A DNA stretch of 64,000 bases from an uncultured Halomonas sp. (lineage in GTDB: Bacteria; Pseudomonadota; Gammaproteobacteria; Pseudomonadales; Halomonadaceae), in the NCBI RefSeq assembly GCF_947493865.1, contig NZ_CANLTC010000020.1, positions 1 to 64,000 of the forward strand, written 5' to 3'. The notes beneath the pieces were generated by a model that saw nothing but the letters and a program-made list of their open reading frames with translations, had not been told where the DNA came from and made no database searches. This document shows, in pieces, positions 42,700 to 50,913 of the stretch; position 1 is the first letter of the stretch; the number at the start of each line of letters is the position of its first letter. The translations under genes were made by a program, and so were the position numbers.

Positions 42700-42732
42700 A
42701 TTGTCTACCGTTGTTCTTAAGGGAAAATTAAT
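42700..42732 (-). promoter_or_regulatory. PmrA/QseB-type box and -10, metallophosphatase
   Basis: Read on the minus strand: ATTAAT N5 CTTAAG (42732-42716), ten bases, then GACAAT (42705-42700). The 11-bp periodic TTAA repeat is the published PmrA-box pattern. It lies about 35 bases upstream of the presumed TTG start. Confidence 0.55.
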
Positions 42733-42800
42733 GACCGTGGTGGATGGCGGCCGTGCCTGGTGTTGGTCTATGAATATTGAGGTGCGATACGTGAAAAGCC

Positions 42801-42820
42801 TGTTCAAGCCAGCTTGAACA
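42801..42820 (-). terminator. Hairpin ending the 49-residue gene
   Basis: Inverted repeat TGTTCAAGC / GCTTGAACA with a 2-base centre, followed on the minus strand by GGCTTTTC. The stop codon lies inside the left arm. It fits a short terminator. Confidence 0.5.
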
Positions 42821-42953
42821 GCAGCAGGCCAGCAATGATCAATACACACAATGGCGCGGGGCTCCGGCGTGGCCGGTAGGCGAGCACGACGACGCAGGCC
42901 TCATAGATCAGCAATCGGGTTCTTAGCGATATGATGGATGATATCCGCAGCAT
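42804..42953 (-). CDS. 49-residue two-helix membrane protein
   Basis: Minus-strand ORF starting at ATG 42953, with AAAGGAGAG 13-21 bases upstream. The peptide has two hydrophobic segments (LLIYEACVVVLAY and APLCVLIIAGLLLFKLA) joined by RPRRSP, giving a possible hairpin. It has its own CTTAAG-type box and -10 (42991-43023) and its own terminator-like hairpin, so it looks like a complete transcription unit. No family recognised. An in-frame ATG at 42998 lies upstream of the predicted RNA start and is unlikely. It might assist the QseBC/PmrAB-like system or lipid A transferases. Confidence 0.45.
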   Translation of the reverse strand: MLRISSIISLRTRLLIYEACVVVLAYRPRRSPAPLCVLIIAGLLLFKLA

Positions 42954-42990
42954 GATCGTCCGTACTCTCCTTTGATCGAGAATGGGGTTC

Positions 42991-43023
42991 AGTATCACGC
43001 TGCTACCTTAATATTTTCTTACC
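42991..43023 (-). promoter_or_regulatory. PmrA/QseB-type box and -10, small membrane protein
   Basis: Minus strand: GGTAAG N5 ATTAAG (43023-43007), ten bases, then GATACT (42996-42991). On the plus strand the repeat reads CTTAAT-N5-CTTACC. Spacing equals that of the box at 42716. The left half-site is imperfect. Confidence 0.45.
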
Positions 43024-43063
43024 GCTGTGCTCGTTTTGAATAACCCTCCCAATAACGCTTGTT

Positions 43064-44809
43064 TCATTGCTTGGCCGTATTCAGCGTGGTCGGCGCGATG
43101 AACAGCGGCGCGGCGTTCTCGTCGCCCTTGCAGCCCACCATGGCGCTGCCCGGTATCAGCCACCAGTCGTTGCTGTTCTGATGGCCCATGTCCCGGGCCT
43201 GGGTCAGGTCGATACATGGATAGTCGTCGGCCCGGCGCTGTTCGGTGAGCATCCAGCGTTGCCTTGGGGCCCCGCCGAGCCAATTGAACGCACGCTTGAA
43301 TTGGTCATTGACCGGCGTCTTGTCGCCGAAATGCACGCTGGGCTGGCGAGACTGGAGCAAAAACTCCTCGTCGAAGCTCGGCAATGCCAGCCAGGCATCA
43401 TCACCGGTGACCGAGACGATCTCCTGCATCATGCGTCGAGGCGAGCGGGTCCCGTTCTGCAGTACATAACCCCAGGTCGACCAAGTGATCCAGAACAGGG
43501 CCAGCCACAGCGGCAGCGCCAGCATGCCGCGGCGTGGCCGCAGCCAGGCCAGCAACCCCGCCGCCGTTATCCCGAGCAGTATCCACCAGGCCCAGGGCAC
43601 GATGTCATGACGCTCGGCGAGCTTGGACAACGCAGGCAGTCCTAAAGCGCCAAGCAGGCCGGCGACAAGCAATACGCCGCCCAGCAGAGTCAATACCCCG
43701 GCTCCCAGCCAGTTGAAAACGCGCCTGCCCAGAATGCCTGGCAGCAGCGGGGCCAGTGCCAGCACCAGTAGCGGAATTGTCGGCAATACGTAGACGCCGC
43801 GCTTGCCCGGCGATAAGGAGAAGAACACCAGGATCAGGATCACCCCGCTCAGCGGTAGCAGCAGGCGGGCATCGCCACGCCGGGCCCGTCGCCACCAGGC
43901 GGGTATCGCCCAGGGTAGCGCTAGTACCAGGGGCATCCAGGCCCAGGGCAGCACCTCGACCAGGTAGTAATACCAGGGCTTGAGATGGTGCCAGGAATCC
44001 GCATAGCGTTCGCCGGTCTGCTTGAACAGGATATTGTCGCGATAGGCTGCAAGCCTGGGATCGTTGCCGAAGGTGGCGACAAGAATCATCGGCAGTGCCC
44101 ATAGGGCGACGACGGCGAGCAGTACCGCCAGGCCCAGGCCGAGAGCCTTCCAGGTGATTTTCGTGGCCTGGCCGCGCCAGGCGAACCATAGCCAGGCGGG
44201 CAGAAGCGACAGGGGCAGAAAGCCGACGCCTTTGGTGATGACGCCGAACCCCATGGCGGCGAAACCGATGAACCACCAGCGCCTGGCGGGGCCAAGCAGT
44301 GCATGGCGTAGCAACCCATAGGCGCCCAGGGTAGTGAAGAAGGTCAGCAGCATGTCGATCTGGGCGGCCTTGGCCTGCAGCACGAACTGCAGGGTGGCGA
44401 GCAGGGCCAGACCGCTGAGCAGGGCGATACGCTGGCCGTAAAGGCGGCGGGTGAGGTCGACGACCAAGACCAACGTCCCTAGCGCGGCAAACAGTGACGG
44501 CAGCAGAAAACCCAGGCGCACCGAGCCGGTGATGGCGATACTGAGCGCCGAAGCCCACATGAACAGCGGCGGTTTGTCCGGATAGGGTTCTCCACCCCGG
44601 TGAGGAAACCAGAACTGGCCGGTCTTGAGCATTTCCAGGGCATTCAGGGCAAAGCGCGGCTCATCCGCGGGCCAGGGGTCACGCAAGCCAATCCCCAGGC
44701 CAAGCAGCACCAACGCGAACAGCATGAGGCCAAGCCAGGCCCAGCGATAGGAATGATTCAAATGACGTAGATAGCCGGGGCGATGCATGACGGGACGAAT
44801 TTCGCTCAA
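43064..44809 (-). CDS. ArnT/GT39-like membrane glycosyltransferase B
   Basis: 581 residues, about 12 helices. The DEPRF motif (PADEPRFALNALEML) near residue 49 and YPDKPPLFMW near residue 77 match the ArnT/RgtA-type active site; LSPGKRGVYVLP is the third conserved loop. It uses a lipid-linked sugar to modify lipid A or core in the periplasm. It is the last gene of an operon with the epimerase, the GT2 enzyme and the LAB-N protein, overlapping the latter by four bases. The C-terminal periplasmic domain covers about 460-581. Confidence 0.83.
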   Translation of the reverse strand: MSEIRPVMHRPGYLRHLNHSYRWAWLGLMLFALVLLGLGIGLRDPWPADEPRFALNALEMLKTGQFWFPHRGGEPYPDKPPLFMWASALSIAITGSVRLGFLLPSLFAALGTLVLVVDLTRRLYGQRIALLSGLALLATLQFVLQAKAAQIDMLLTFFTTLGAYGLLRHALLGPARRWWFIGFAAMGFGVITKGVGFLPLSLLPAWLWFAWRGQATKITWKALGLGLAVLLAVVALWALPMILVATFGNDPRLAAYRDNILFKQTGERYADSWHHLKPWYYYLVEVLPWAWMPLVLALPWAIPAWWRRARRGDARLLLPLSGVILILVFFSLSPGKRGVYVLPTIPLLVLALAPLLPGILGRRVFNWLGAGVLTLLGGVLLVAGLLGALGLPALSKLAERHDIVPWAWWILLGITAAGLLAWLRPRRGMLALPLWLALFWITWSTWGYVLQNGTRSPRRMMQEIVSVTGDDAWLALPSFDEEFLLQSRQPSVHFGDKTPVNDQFKRAFNWLGGAPRQRWMLTEQRRADDYPCIDLTQARDMGHQNSNDWWLIPGSAMVGCKGDENAAPLFIAPTTLNTAKQ

Positions 44810-45108
44810 GGAGAATGGGGTGCCGCTTTTTTCTTTTGGCGTACTTCGTGACTTTCACGACGAATCAGCATCAGGTTGCGGGCATAGATGAACAGCCCCG
44901 CGCCCTGGCCCGCAATGAACACCGGATCGCGGCGGTAGAAGGCATAGGCCAGCAGTGTGGCGCCGCCCCCGATGCTGAGAAACCAGAATGCCTTGGGCAC
45001 GATGCTGCGCCGAGCACGCTCACTGGCCAGCCACTGCACGATAAAGCGTGCCGAGAAGAGGGCCTGACCCAGGAAGCCGATACTCAACCAGAGCCATTCG
45101 CTGTTCAT
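44806..45108 (-). CDS. LAB-N (lipid A biosynthesis N-terminal) domain protein
   Basis: 100 residues, three helices. The pattern GFLGQALFSARFIVQWLASERARRS and the later FWFLSIGGGATLL plus RRDPVFIAGQGAGLFIYARNL match the LAB-N family, whose members often sit between lipid-linked-sugar glycosyltransferases. It may flip or present the polyprenyl-linked sugar; that is inference from gene order. It overlaps both neighbours by four bases. Confidence 0.82.
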   Translation of the reverse strand: MNSEWLWLSIGFLGQALFSARFIVQWLASERARRSIVPKAFWFLSIGGGATLLAYAFYRRDPVFIAGQGAGLFIYARNLMLIRRESHEVRQKKKAAPHSP

Positions 45109-45908
45109 GGGGTTTCCTCTGAAGAGGGTGCCTTGGCAGCCGACGTACCGGGCATGCCCTGCTCGGACGCGTGGGACACCTCGTTTTCAAAAGGTGCGGG
45201 CAAGCGGGTGCGCCGCTGCAACCACATGACCCCGACGATATCCACGAGACTCACCCAAAGGCGATTGTTCAAGCCATAGTGGGATTTCCCTGCGCCCCGG
45301 GGGCGGTGATTGACCGGTACCGAGACGCATCGGCCGCCCTGGGCAAGAATCAGTGCAGGGATGAATCGGTGCATATGATCGAAATAAGGTAGCTTCAGAA
45401 AAGCGTCGCGGCGCATGATCTTGAGGCCGCATCCGGTATCCGGCGTGTCGTCATTGAGCAGGGCCGAGCGCACGCGATTGGCGATCTTTGACGAGAGGCG
45501 CGTCAGCCGATTGTCCCGACGCTGCACGCGGTGCCCATTGACCAGCGCGATACCTTCCTGGCGGGCCTTGTCGTAAAGACGCGGGAGATCTGCTGGATCG
45601 TTCTGGCCGTCGCCGTCCAGGGTCGCCAGCCAAGTACCACGGGCGGCCCAGGCAGCCTGCCATATCGAAGTGCTCTGTCCGGCGCTATGGGCATGGCGTA
45701 GCGGGCGCAGGCGGGCATCGCGTGCGGCACGCTGACTCAGCATCGCCCAGGTCGAGTCTGTCGATCCATCATCGACCACCAGGATTTCGTACTCCTCGTC
45801 GGGGAGGGCGGCATTTATTTCATCCAATAACTGAGGCAGGTTTCCCGCTTCGTCCTTGGCGGGAATGATGATCGAGAGTAACGGCTGCGGCATGGGCAAA
45901 GATTCCAT
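45105..45908 (-). CDS. GT2 polyprenyl-phosphate sugar transferase
   Basis: 267 residues. DPM1/ArnC-like GT-A fold: LSIIIPAKDEAGNLP at the start, VVDDGSTDST (DXD-type), ATLDGDGQNDP and GCGLKIMRR. It has no clear membrane helix beyond a possible hydrophobic C-terminal stretch, so it is shorter than ArnC (about 320). It should load a UDP-activated sugar onto undecaprenyl phosphate on the cytosolic face. With the UDP-glucuronate epimerase upstream, galacturonic acid is a plausible sugar. ATG 45908 or 45893; neither has a strong ribosome site. Confidence 0.8.
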   Translation of the reverse strand: MESLPMPQPLLSIIIPAKDEAGNLPQLLDEINAALPDEEYEILVVDDGSTDSTWAMLSQRAARDARLRPLRHAHSAGQSTSIWQAAWAARGTWLATLDGDGQNDPADLPRLYDKARQEGIALVNGHRVQRRDNRLTRLSSKIANRVRSALLNDDTPDTGCGLKIMRRDAFLKLPYFDHMHRFIPALILAQGGRCVSVPVNHRPRGAGKSHYGLNNRLWVSLVDIVGVMWLQRRTRLPAPFENEVSHASEQGMPGTSAAKAPSSEETP

Positions 45909-45932
45909 GAAGTAGTGACGCAATGCGCGTGT

Positions 45933-46961
45933 TTAACCTAGCCTCAAGAGAGGCAGCCTGGCATCGGCCGGCGTGGCGGTGCCTTCATAATAGTGACGGT
46001 ACCAGGCAACGAAACGTCGCACTCCCTCGGCCACGTCGGTACGGGGACGAAAGCCCGTGGCGGCGAAAAGAGGTTCGACATCTGCCCAGGTATGCTGCAT
46101 GTCGCCGGCCTGCATGGGCAGGTAATCGCAGCGGGCCTCGAGACCGGTGGTCTCTTCGAGAGTGCGCACCAATGCCATCAGGCTGACAGGGCTGCCATGA
46201 CCGATATTGTAAAGCTTGTAAGGGGGATCGCTGCCGTCTTTTCCACGGCCGGGCACGAGGTCCATGATGCGCGCGATACTCTCCGTGATATCGTCGATAT
46301 AGGTGAAGTCCCGGGACATGTCGCCCTGATTGTAGAGCTCGATGGGCCTGCCTTCGAGAATGTTGCGGGTGAACTTGTAAAGCGCCATGTCCGGCCGCCC
46401 CCAGGGGCCATAGACGGTGAAGAAGCGCAGTCCCGTGGTTGGCAAGTCGTAAAGATGGGAGTAGGCGTGTGCCATCAACTCGCTGGACTTCTTGGTGGCG
46501 GCGTACAGGCTGACGGGTTGATCGACACTGTCCTCGACGGTAAAAGGCACCTTGGCATTGCGTCCATAAACCGAGCTGGATGAGGCATAGACCAGGTGGC
46601 CGACCTGCTGCCGGCGACATCCTTCCAATACGTTCAGGTGGCCGATCAGATTGGACTGGCCATAGACCTCTGGGTGATCCAGGGAGTACCTCACCCCAGC
46701 CTGGGCGGCCAAATGAATCACACAATCGAAACGAGACTCTGCGAACAGGCGCTGCATGCCTGCGCTGTCGGTCAGGTCCAGGCGCTGAAAACGCAGGTTA
46801 TCGAAGCCGGCGAGATCGTTCAATCGTGCTCGCTTGATGGCCACGTCGTAGTACGTATTGAGATTGTCGATGCCAAGAATGTCGTGTTGCGTGGCCTCGG
46901 CGAGTCGACGCGCCAGGGCATGGCCGATGAATCCGGCCATGCCGGTGATGAGGACCTTCAT
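45933..46961 (-). CDS. UDP-glucuronate 4-epimerase (SDR family)
   Basis: 342 residues. NAD-binding GMAGFIG at the N-terminus, catalytic YAATKK with upstream SSSSVYG, and the long signature GRPDMALYKFTRNILEGRPI followed by GDMSRDFTYIDDI, which is specific to the UDP-GlcA 4-epimerase/LpsL group. The expected product is UDP-galacturonate. The ATG at 46961 follows GGGAGC; the longer frame to 47117 runs through the divergent promoter. It is the first gene of a four-gene envelope operon, divergent from the response regulator. Confidence 0.85.
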   Translation of the reverse strand: MKVLITGMAGFIGHALARRLAEATQHDILGIDNLNTYYDVAIKRARLNDLAGFDNLRFQRLDLTDSAGMQRLFAESRFDCVIHLAAQAGVRYSLDHPEVYGQSNLIGHLNVLEGCRRQQVGHLVYASSSSVYGRNAKVPFTVEDSVDQPVSLYAATKKSSELMAHAYSHLYDLPTTGLRFFTVYGPWGRPDMALYKFTRNILEGRPIELYNQGDMSRDFTYIDDITESIARIMDLVPGRGKDGSDPPYKLYNIGHGSPVSLMALVRTLEETTGLEARCDYLPMQAGDMQHTWADVEPLFAATGFRPRTDVAEGVRRFVAWYRHYYEGTATPADARLPLLRLG

Positions 46962-47004
46962 GAGCTGCTCCCGATGATAAGCTCGGCCAGTTTGCACCGG
47001 CAGC

Positions 47005-47038
47005 CTTAAGGGATTCTTAAGCATCGAGTCGCTACACT
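47005..47038 (+). promoter_or_regulatory. Canonical PmrA/QseB box, divergent promoter
   Basis: CTTAAG (47005-47010) N5 CTTAAG (47016-47021), 11-bp period and identical read from either strand. A -10 TACACT lies at 47033-47038 toward the response regulator gene, and CAAACT ten bases out on the other side toward the epimerase. It sits in the 125-bp divergent gap, so it could control both operons and provide autoregulation. Confidence 0.75.
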
Positions 47039-47086
47039 TTAGTTCTCCCAACATGGCGGTATCCCGCCAGTCGATGAGGGGTTGGC

Positions 47087-47749
47087 GTGCGCATACTATT
47101 GATAGAAGACGATCCACTGTTGGGCGATGGTATCAAGATCGCTCTGGAGCGCGAGGGGTATGTGGTGGACTGGTTCATGCAGGGTCGCGAAGCGATCGGT
47201 GCCATCGGCACCGAAGCATTCTCGGTGATGATCCTCGATCTGGGGCTGCCCGACATGGACGGTATGCAGGTATTGAGTCGCGTCCGGCAGCACTCGTCCT
47301 TGCCGATACTGATCCTGACGGCGCGGGATGCGGTGGAGGAACGCATTCGTGGGTTGGATGGCGGTGCTGACGATTACGTGCTCAAGCCCTTCGACCTGCA
47401 GGAATTGCTGGCGCGATTGCGGGTGGTCACGCGTCGTGCCGAAGGTCGCGCCTCCCAGATTCTGATAGTGGGTGCATTGAATATCGATGAGGCCCGCCAC
47501 TGGGTGAGCTGGCAGGGTCGCGAGGTCAAGCTGAGCCGGCGGGAATATGCGCTGCTGCTCGAGTTGGCCCGGCATCCAGACAAGGTGCTTTCGCGGCCAC
47601 GGCTGGAGAGCCTGCTCTATGGCTGGGGAGAAGAAGTTGAATCCAACGCGGTGGAGGTGCATGTGCATCATCTACGCAAGAAGCTCGACAGAGGGTTGAT
47701 CGTCACCGTGCGAGGCATCGGCTACCGGCTGGATAGTCAGGCCGCATGA
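47087..47749 (+). CDS. OmpR-family response regulator, QseB/PmrA-like
   Basis: 220 residues. Receiver domain with the acidic pair at 8-9, the phospho-acceptor Asp51 (ILDLGLPDMDG) and the conserved Lys in YVLKPFDL; winged-helix DNA-binding domain from about 125 with VEVHVHHLRKKL and GIGYRL. The closest recognisable relatives are QseB and PmrA. It starts at GTG 47087 with GAGGGG upstream. Overlaps the sensor kinase (ATGA). A CTTAAG-N5-CTTAAG box lies in its promoter. Confidence 0.9.
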   Translation: MRILLIEDDPLLGDGIKIALEREGYVVDWFMQGREAIGAIGTEAFSVMILDLGLPDMDGMQVLSRVRQHSSLPILILTARDAVEERIRGLDGGADDYVLKPFDLQELLARLRVVTRRAEGRASQILIVGALNIDEARHWVSWQGREVKLSRREYALLLELARHPDKVLSRPRLESLLYGWGEEVESNAVEVHVHHLRKKLDRGLIVTVRGIGYRLDSQAA

Positions 47750-49143
47750 GATCCATTCGTCGCTATCTCGCCCGGACCCTGGCACTGGTGCTGGCGATGA
47801 CCGCGCTGCTGACGGTCACGGCGGCATACCTGATCACCGACCACGAACTGGAAGAGATCCTGGATGCTCAGTTGAGTCTGCAGGGGCGTATCGTTGCCGG
47901 ACTGATTTCTCCCGCCACCACCCGCGATGAGTATCGCCGCATCGCTCAACGTCTCGCCTTGCCGGGTCACGAAGCACGAACGTATGTGAAGGACGAGGCC
48001 GAACCCACCTCTCCGCGGGTTTCCATCGCGCCCCTCTACCATGAGGAAGAGCGCATGCTGTCGATCGGCTTCTGGAATGCCGATGGCTCGCCGCATCTGC
48101 TCGGCGCCAGGTGGAACGAGAGCGGTCACTTTCCCGCGCCGGAAAAAGAAGGCTATCGTTGGGTCGAATACGCCGGTGATCGTTGGCGGGTGTTCAGCCT
48201 GTTCGATAGGGCCGATGCCACCTGGATTAGCGTGGGGGTGCGGGCAGATTTCCTCGAGGAAATCGTCGAGCGTATGGCCCTCAATAACCTATGGCCGGTG
48301 CTGTTTCTGCTACCGCTACTGCTGTGGTTGATGGTTCGTATCATTCGCCGGGGCCTGGCCCCCATAGCGCTTCTCTCCTGGCAGGTCCAGGGGCGAGATG
48401 GTCAGGATCTGACCCCGATCGCTCTCGACGTGCCGCAGGAACTCGATGGGCTGCGCCGCTCGCTAAATGATTTTATTGATCGATTGGGCAAGACGCTGGA
48501 GCGCGAGCGGCGCTTAACCGCGGACGCGGCCCATGAGTTGCGTACGCCCCTGGCGGCGCTGAAGATTCATCTCGACAATGTGCAGGCTGGCGAAGCAGAT
48601 TCGCTACAAAAAGCCGCTATTGGCGTGAAACGGCTGCAACGGGTGGTGGAGCAGCTATTGGTGCTGGCGCGGCTGGATCGCGCCTCGGGCACGCCCCTTG
48701 ATAGGATCGATATTTATCCTGTCGTGGTCGAACTTACCGCCGACCTCTGGCCCCTGGCGCACGCACGGCAGCAGGAACTAGCGGTACAAGGGCTCACCCG
48801 ACTGGAGGTGCGCGCCGATCCGGTGGAGGTCGGTATCCTGCTGCGTAACTTGCTGGACAACGCGCTGCGCTATACCCCTGAAGGAGGGCTTATCGAGGTC
48901 GAACTTTGCCGCCGGCAGGGCGCACCGCAGGTCATTGTGCGCGACACCGGCCCGGGCATTCCCGATGAGCTACTCGGCACGGTCACCGAACGCTTTCGTC
49001 GGGCCTCGGATCAGCGCACCACCGGGAGTGGACTCGGGTTGTCCATCGTCGTGGAGCTGGCTCAACGGCAAAAGGCGCAACTGAAATTGGCGAATCGAAC
49101 TCCCCATGGGCTGGAGGCCAGCATTCTTTGGCCACAGCCATGA
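47746..49143 (+). CDS. Sensor histidine kinase, QseC/PmrB-like
   Basis: 465 residues. TM1 at about 10-28, a periplasmic loop of about 150 residues starting DHELEEILDAQL, TM2 at about 183-203, a HAMP-like segment, the phospho-acceptor His263 (DAAHELRTPLAAL), and an ATPase domain with NLLDNALRYTP, DTGPGIP and GSGLGLSIV. Partner of the upstream response regulator. The LDAQL start of the periplasmic domain is typical of QseC. Likely senses envelope signals such as cationic peptides or metal ions; the signal cannot be told from the sequence. Confidence 0.9.
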   Translation: MRSIRRYLARTLALVLAMTALLTVTAAYLITDHELEEILDAQLSLQGRIVAGLISPATTRDEYRRIAQRLALPGHEARTYVKDEAEPTSPRVSIAPLYHEEERMLSIGFWNADGSPHLLGARWNESGHFPAPEKEGYRWVEYAGDRWRVFSLFDRADATWISVGVRADFLEEIVERMALNNLWPVLFLLPLLLWLMVRIIRRGLAPIALLSWQVQGRDGQDLTPIALDVPQELDGLRRSLNDFIDRLGKTLERERRLTADAAHELRTPLAALKIHLDNVQAGEADSLQKAAIGVKRLQRVVEQLLVLARLDRASGTPLDRIDIYPVVVELTADLWPLAHARQQELAVQGLTRLEVRADPVEVGILLRNLLDNALRYTPEGGLIEVELCRRQGAPQVIVRDTGPGIPDELLGTVTERFRRASDQRTTGSGLGLSIVVELAQRQKAQLKLANRTPHGLEASILWPQP

Positions 49144-49261
49144 CGTCTTCCATCGCAGGGGACGTGAATTGGCAAGAGTGACATTGCGTCACTGAGGGTG
49201 ACCAATGATTTACATCCTGATCAGGTATCATGTGCTCCGGGTTATTCAGTGGGTTGAACGC

Positions 49262-49840
49262 ATGTCTCTCGTTTCGAACTTTTTCATGGCCGTTGGCCTT
49301 TCCGCGGATGCCTTTGCGGTGAGCGTTGCACGCGGCGCCTGTAGCTGGCGTGCCGATGCGCGCGTGGCACTGCGCACGGGTCTGGTATTCGGCAGTGTCG
49401 AGGCCAGCATGGTGTTGCTGGGGTGGCTGCTGGGCTCGAGCTTTGCCGGGTTGATCACTGGCGTCGATCACTGGATTGCCCTGCTGCTGTTGGGCGCAGT
49501 CGGTGGTCACATGATCTATGAGGGGCTGAGTGATAGCGGCGAGGAGGATGCCTGTAGTGCGTCGTCTCAACGTGGGATAAAGACACTACTCGCTGCGTTG
49601 GGTACCAGCATCGACGGTGCGGCGATCGGTGTGACTCTGGCCTTCATCGATGTTCCCATCTGGCATGCTGTCGCTATCGTGGGTGTTGTGTCCTGTTGTA
49701 TCAGTACCTTGGGGGTATTGATCGGCCCACGTGTCGGGGCGTTGCTTGGGCGCCGTGCCGAGGTACTGGGTGGCCTGGTGCTGATCGCCATCGGTGTGAC
49801 GATCTTCTATTCGCATATGCACGAGGCCGGTGCACTCTAA
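49262..49840 (+). CDS. mntP: Manganese efflux pump
   Basis: 192 residues, six helices in two repeats. Each repeat carries the hallmark acidic residue: GLSADAFAVSVARG (helix 1) and GTSIDGAAIGVTLAF (helix 4). It exports Mn(II). The start at 49262 gives a normal N-terminus but has only a weak ribosome site; the upstream in-frame ATG at 49205 has GAGGGTG yet would add 19 atypical residues. I see no clear yybP-ykoY manganese riboswitch in the 118 bases upstream. Confidence 0.88.
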   Translation: MSLVSNFFMAVGLSADAFAVSVARGACSWRADARVALRTGLVFGSVEASMVLLGWLLGSSFAGLITGVDHWIALLLLGAVGGHMIYEGLSDSGEEDACSASSQRGIKTLLAALGTSIDGAAIGVTLAFIDVPIWHAVAIVGVVSCCISTLGVLIGPRVGALLGRRAEVLGGLVLIAIGVTIFYSHMHEAGAL

Positions 49841-49846
49841 TTGGGG

Positions 49847-50776
49847 TTATTCCACTCCGCTCAGCGATAATAGAATCTTCAGGTACCAGGGGATCAGCAA
49901 CGGCGCGGCCAGGGTCGTCAGCAGTACGGCGATGGCGCCTTTTTCCGGGCGTATGTTCAACTCCATGGCGACCACTACCACGTTGGCAGCCATCGGCACC
50001 ACCCCAAGCAGCAGTAGCGCCATGGCCAATGTCTCGGAGATTCCGACACTCCCACGCAGCAACAGGACCGCAGCCAGGCTGATCATTGGCCAGAGCATAT
50101 AGCGGGCTACGATGCAGGCAGCAATGAAGCGTACATCCACCTCGCGCATCGTCACCCGCCCCAGGGTCATGCCGATGATCATCATGCCCAGCACCGTGTA
50201 GCTGTACTTGAAGTAATCGAGCCCTTCCATGATGGCGCCGGGAACCGACATGCCAAGGGCGCTGACCAATAAGGCAGCAGCGAAGGCATAGATCAACGGC
50301 AGGCGCAGGATCTTGGCAAGGCTTTCTCGCACCGAGAACCGCCCGCGAGCGCTCAAGTAGTAGCCCACGGTGAACTCGTAAAGTGTGATGCCCAGCAGGG
50401 AGAACAGGTACAGGGTCACCCCCTCCGGGGGTAGCAACACCATGGCGATGGGCAGGCCGAAATAGCCGGTGTTGCCGGTACCTGCCGAGAAAGCCAGCAG
50501 CGCGGCTTCTTCAGGCGCAAAGAACGGTCGTGCGATCAGGCTCACCGTCAAGCCGATAACACTCGAGAGGAGAAACAGCGCTGCGGTCAGCAGCAGATAA
50601 TCGACGCTGGGCCCGCCCAGGACCAGGCCACGAAAGAAGGTCAGTGGCGCGATGATGTAGATCAACAGCGTCGCGATGGGGCGCGGATCCAACGACAGGC
50701 GTCTGGCGCTGAGCCAGCCCAGGCCGACAAAGGCCAACAACATCCATAGCGGCTGGGAGAGGTCGACTTCGAGCAT
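49847..50776 (-). CDS. AEC-family (auxin efflux carrier-like) transporter
   Basis: 309 residues, ten helices with a pseudo-repeat. GTGNTGYFGLP is the conserved Asn/Gly unwound helix of the AEC/BASS fold. Bacterial AEC members export organic anions such as malate. It converges with mntP, separated by six bases. The start at 50776 was chosen because upstream codons overlap the divergent CDF gene; GGAAC precedes it. Confidence 0.78.
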   Translation of the reverse strand: MLEVDLSQPLWMLLAFVGLGWLSARRLSLDPRPIATLLIYIIAPLTFFRGLVLGGPSVDYLLLTAALFLLSSVIGLTVSLIARPFFAPEEAALLAFSAGTGNTGYFGLPIAMVLLPPEGVTLYLFSLLGITLYEFTVGYYLSARGRFSVRESLAKILRLPLIYAFAAALLVSALGMSVPGAIMEGLDYFKYSYTVLGMMIIGMTLGRVTMREVDVRFIAACIVARYMLWPMISLAAVLLLRGSVGISETLAMALLLLGVVPMAANVVVVAMELNIRPEKGAIAVLLTTLAAPLLIPWYLKILLSLSGVE

Positions 50777-50877
50777 CGGTGGTTCCGAACAATCAAAAGG
50801 CACATAGTGCCTGGGATGTGGTGCAAACGGGAGGGTGTGCGGCTGCTTGACGCGTAAGCCGGGGAAAGGCGTTACAC

Positions 50878-50896
50878 TGAATGACACATGTTCATT
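50878..50896 (+). promoter_or_regulatory. Dyad upstream of the CDF gene
   Basis: TGAA (50878-50881) N9 TTCA (50891-50894), with AATGA-N7-TCATT (50880-50896) as a perfect inner dyad, beginning just after a TACACT -10 candidate (50873-50878) and 18 bp before the start codon. TGAA...TTCA dyads are typical of ArsR/SmtB zinc sensors, but none is encoded here. Low certainty. Confidence 0.35.
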
Positions 50897-50913
50897 ATCA
50901 CCGGAGTTCATCG

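Noticed and set aside
47087..49143. The QseBC/PmrAB-like pair as the regulator of the TTCAGC modules
   Set aside because: Its own promoter carries CTTAAG-type half-sites, a different sequence, and its neighbours are envelope genes.
49144..49261. yybP-ykoY manganese riboswitch before mntP
   Set aside because: I could not find the paired conserved loops; the region is also short. Covariance-model search would settle it.
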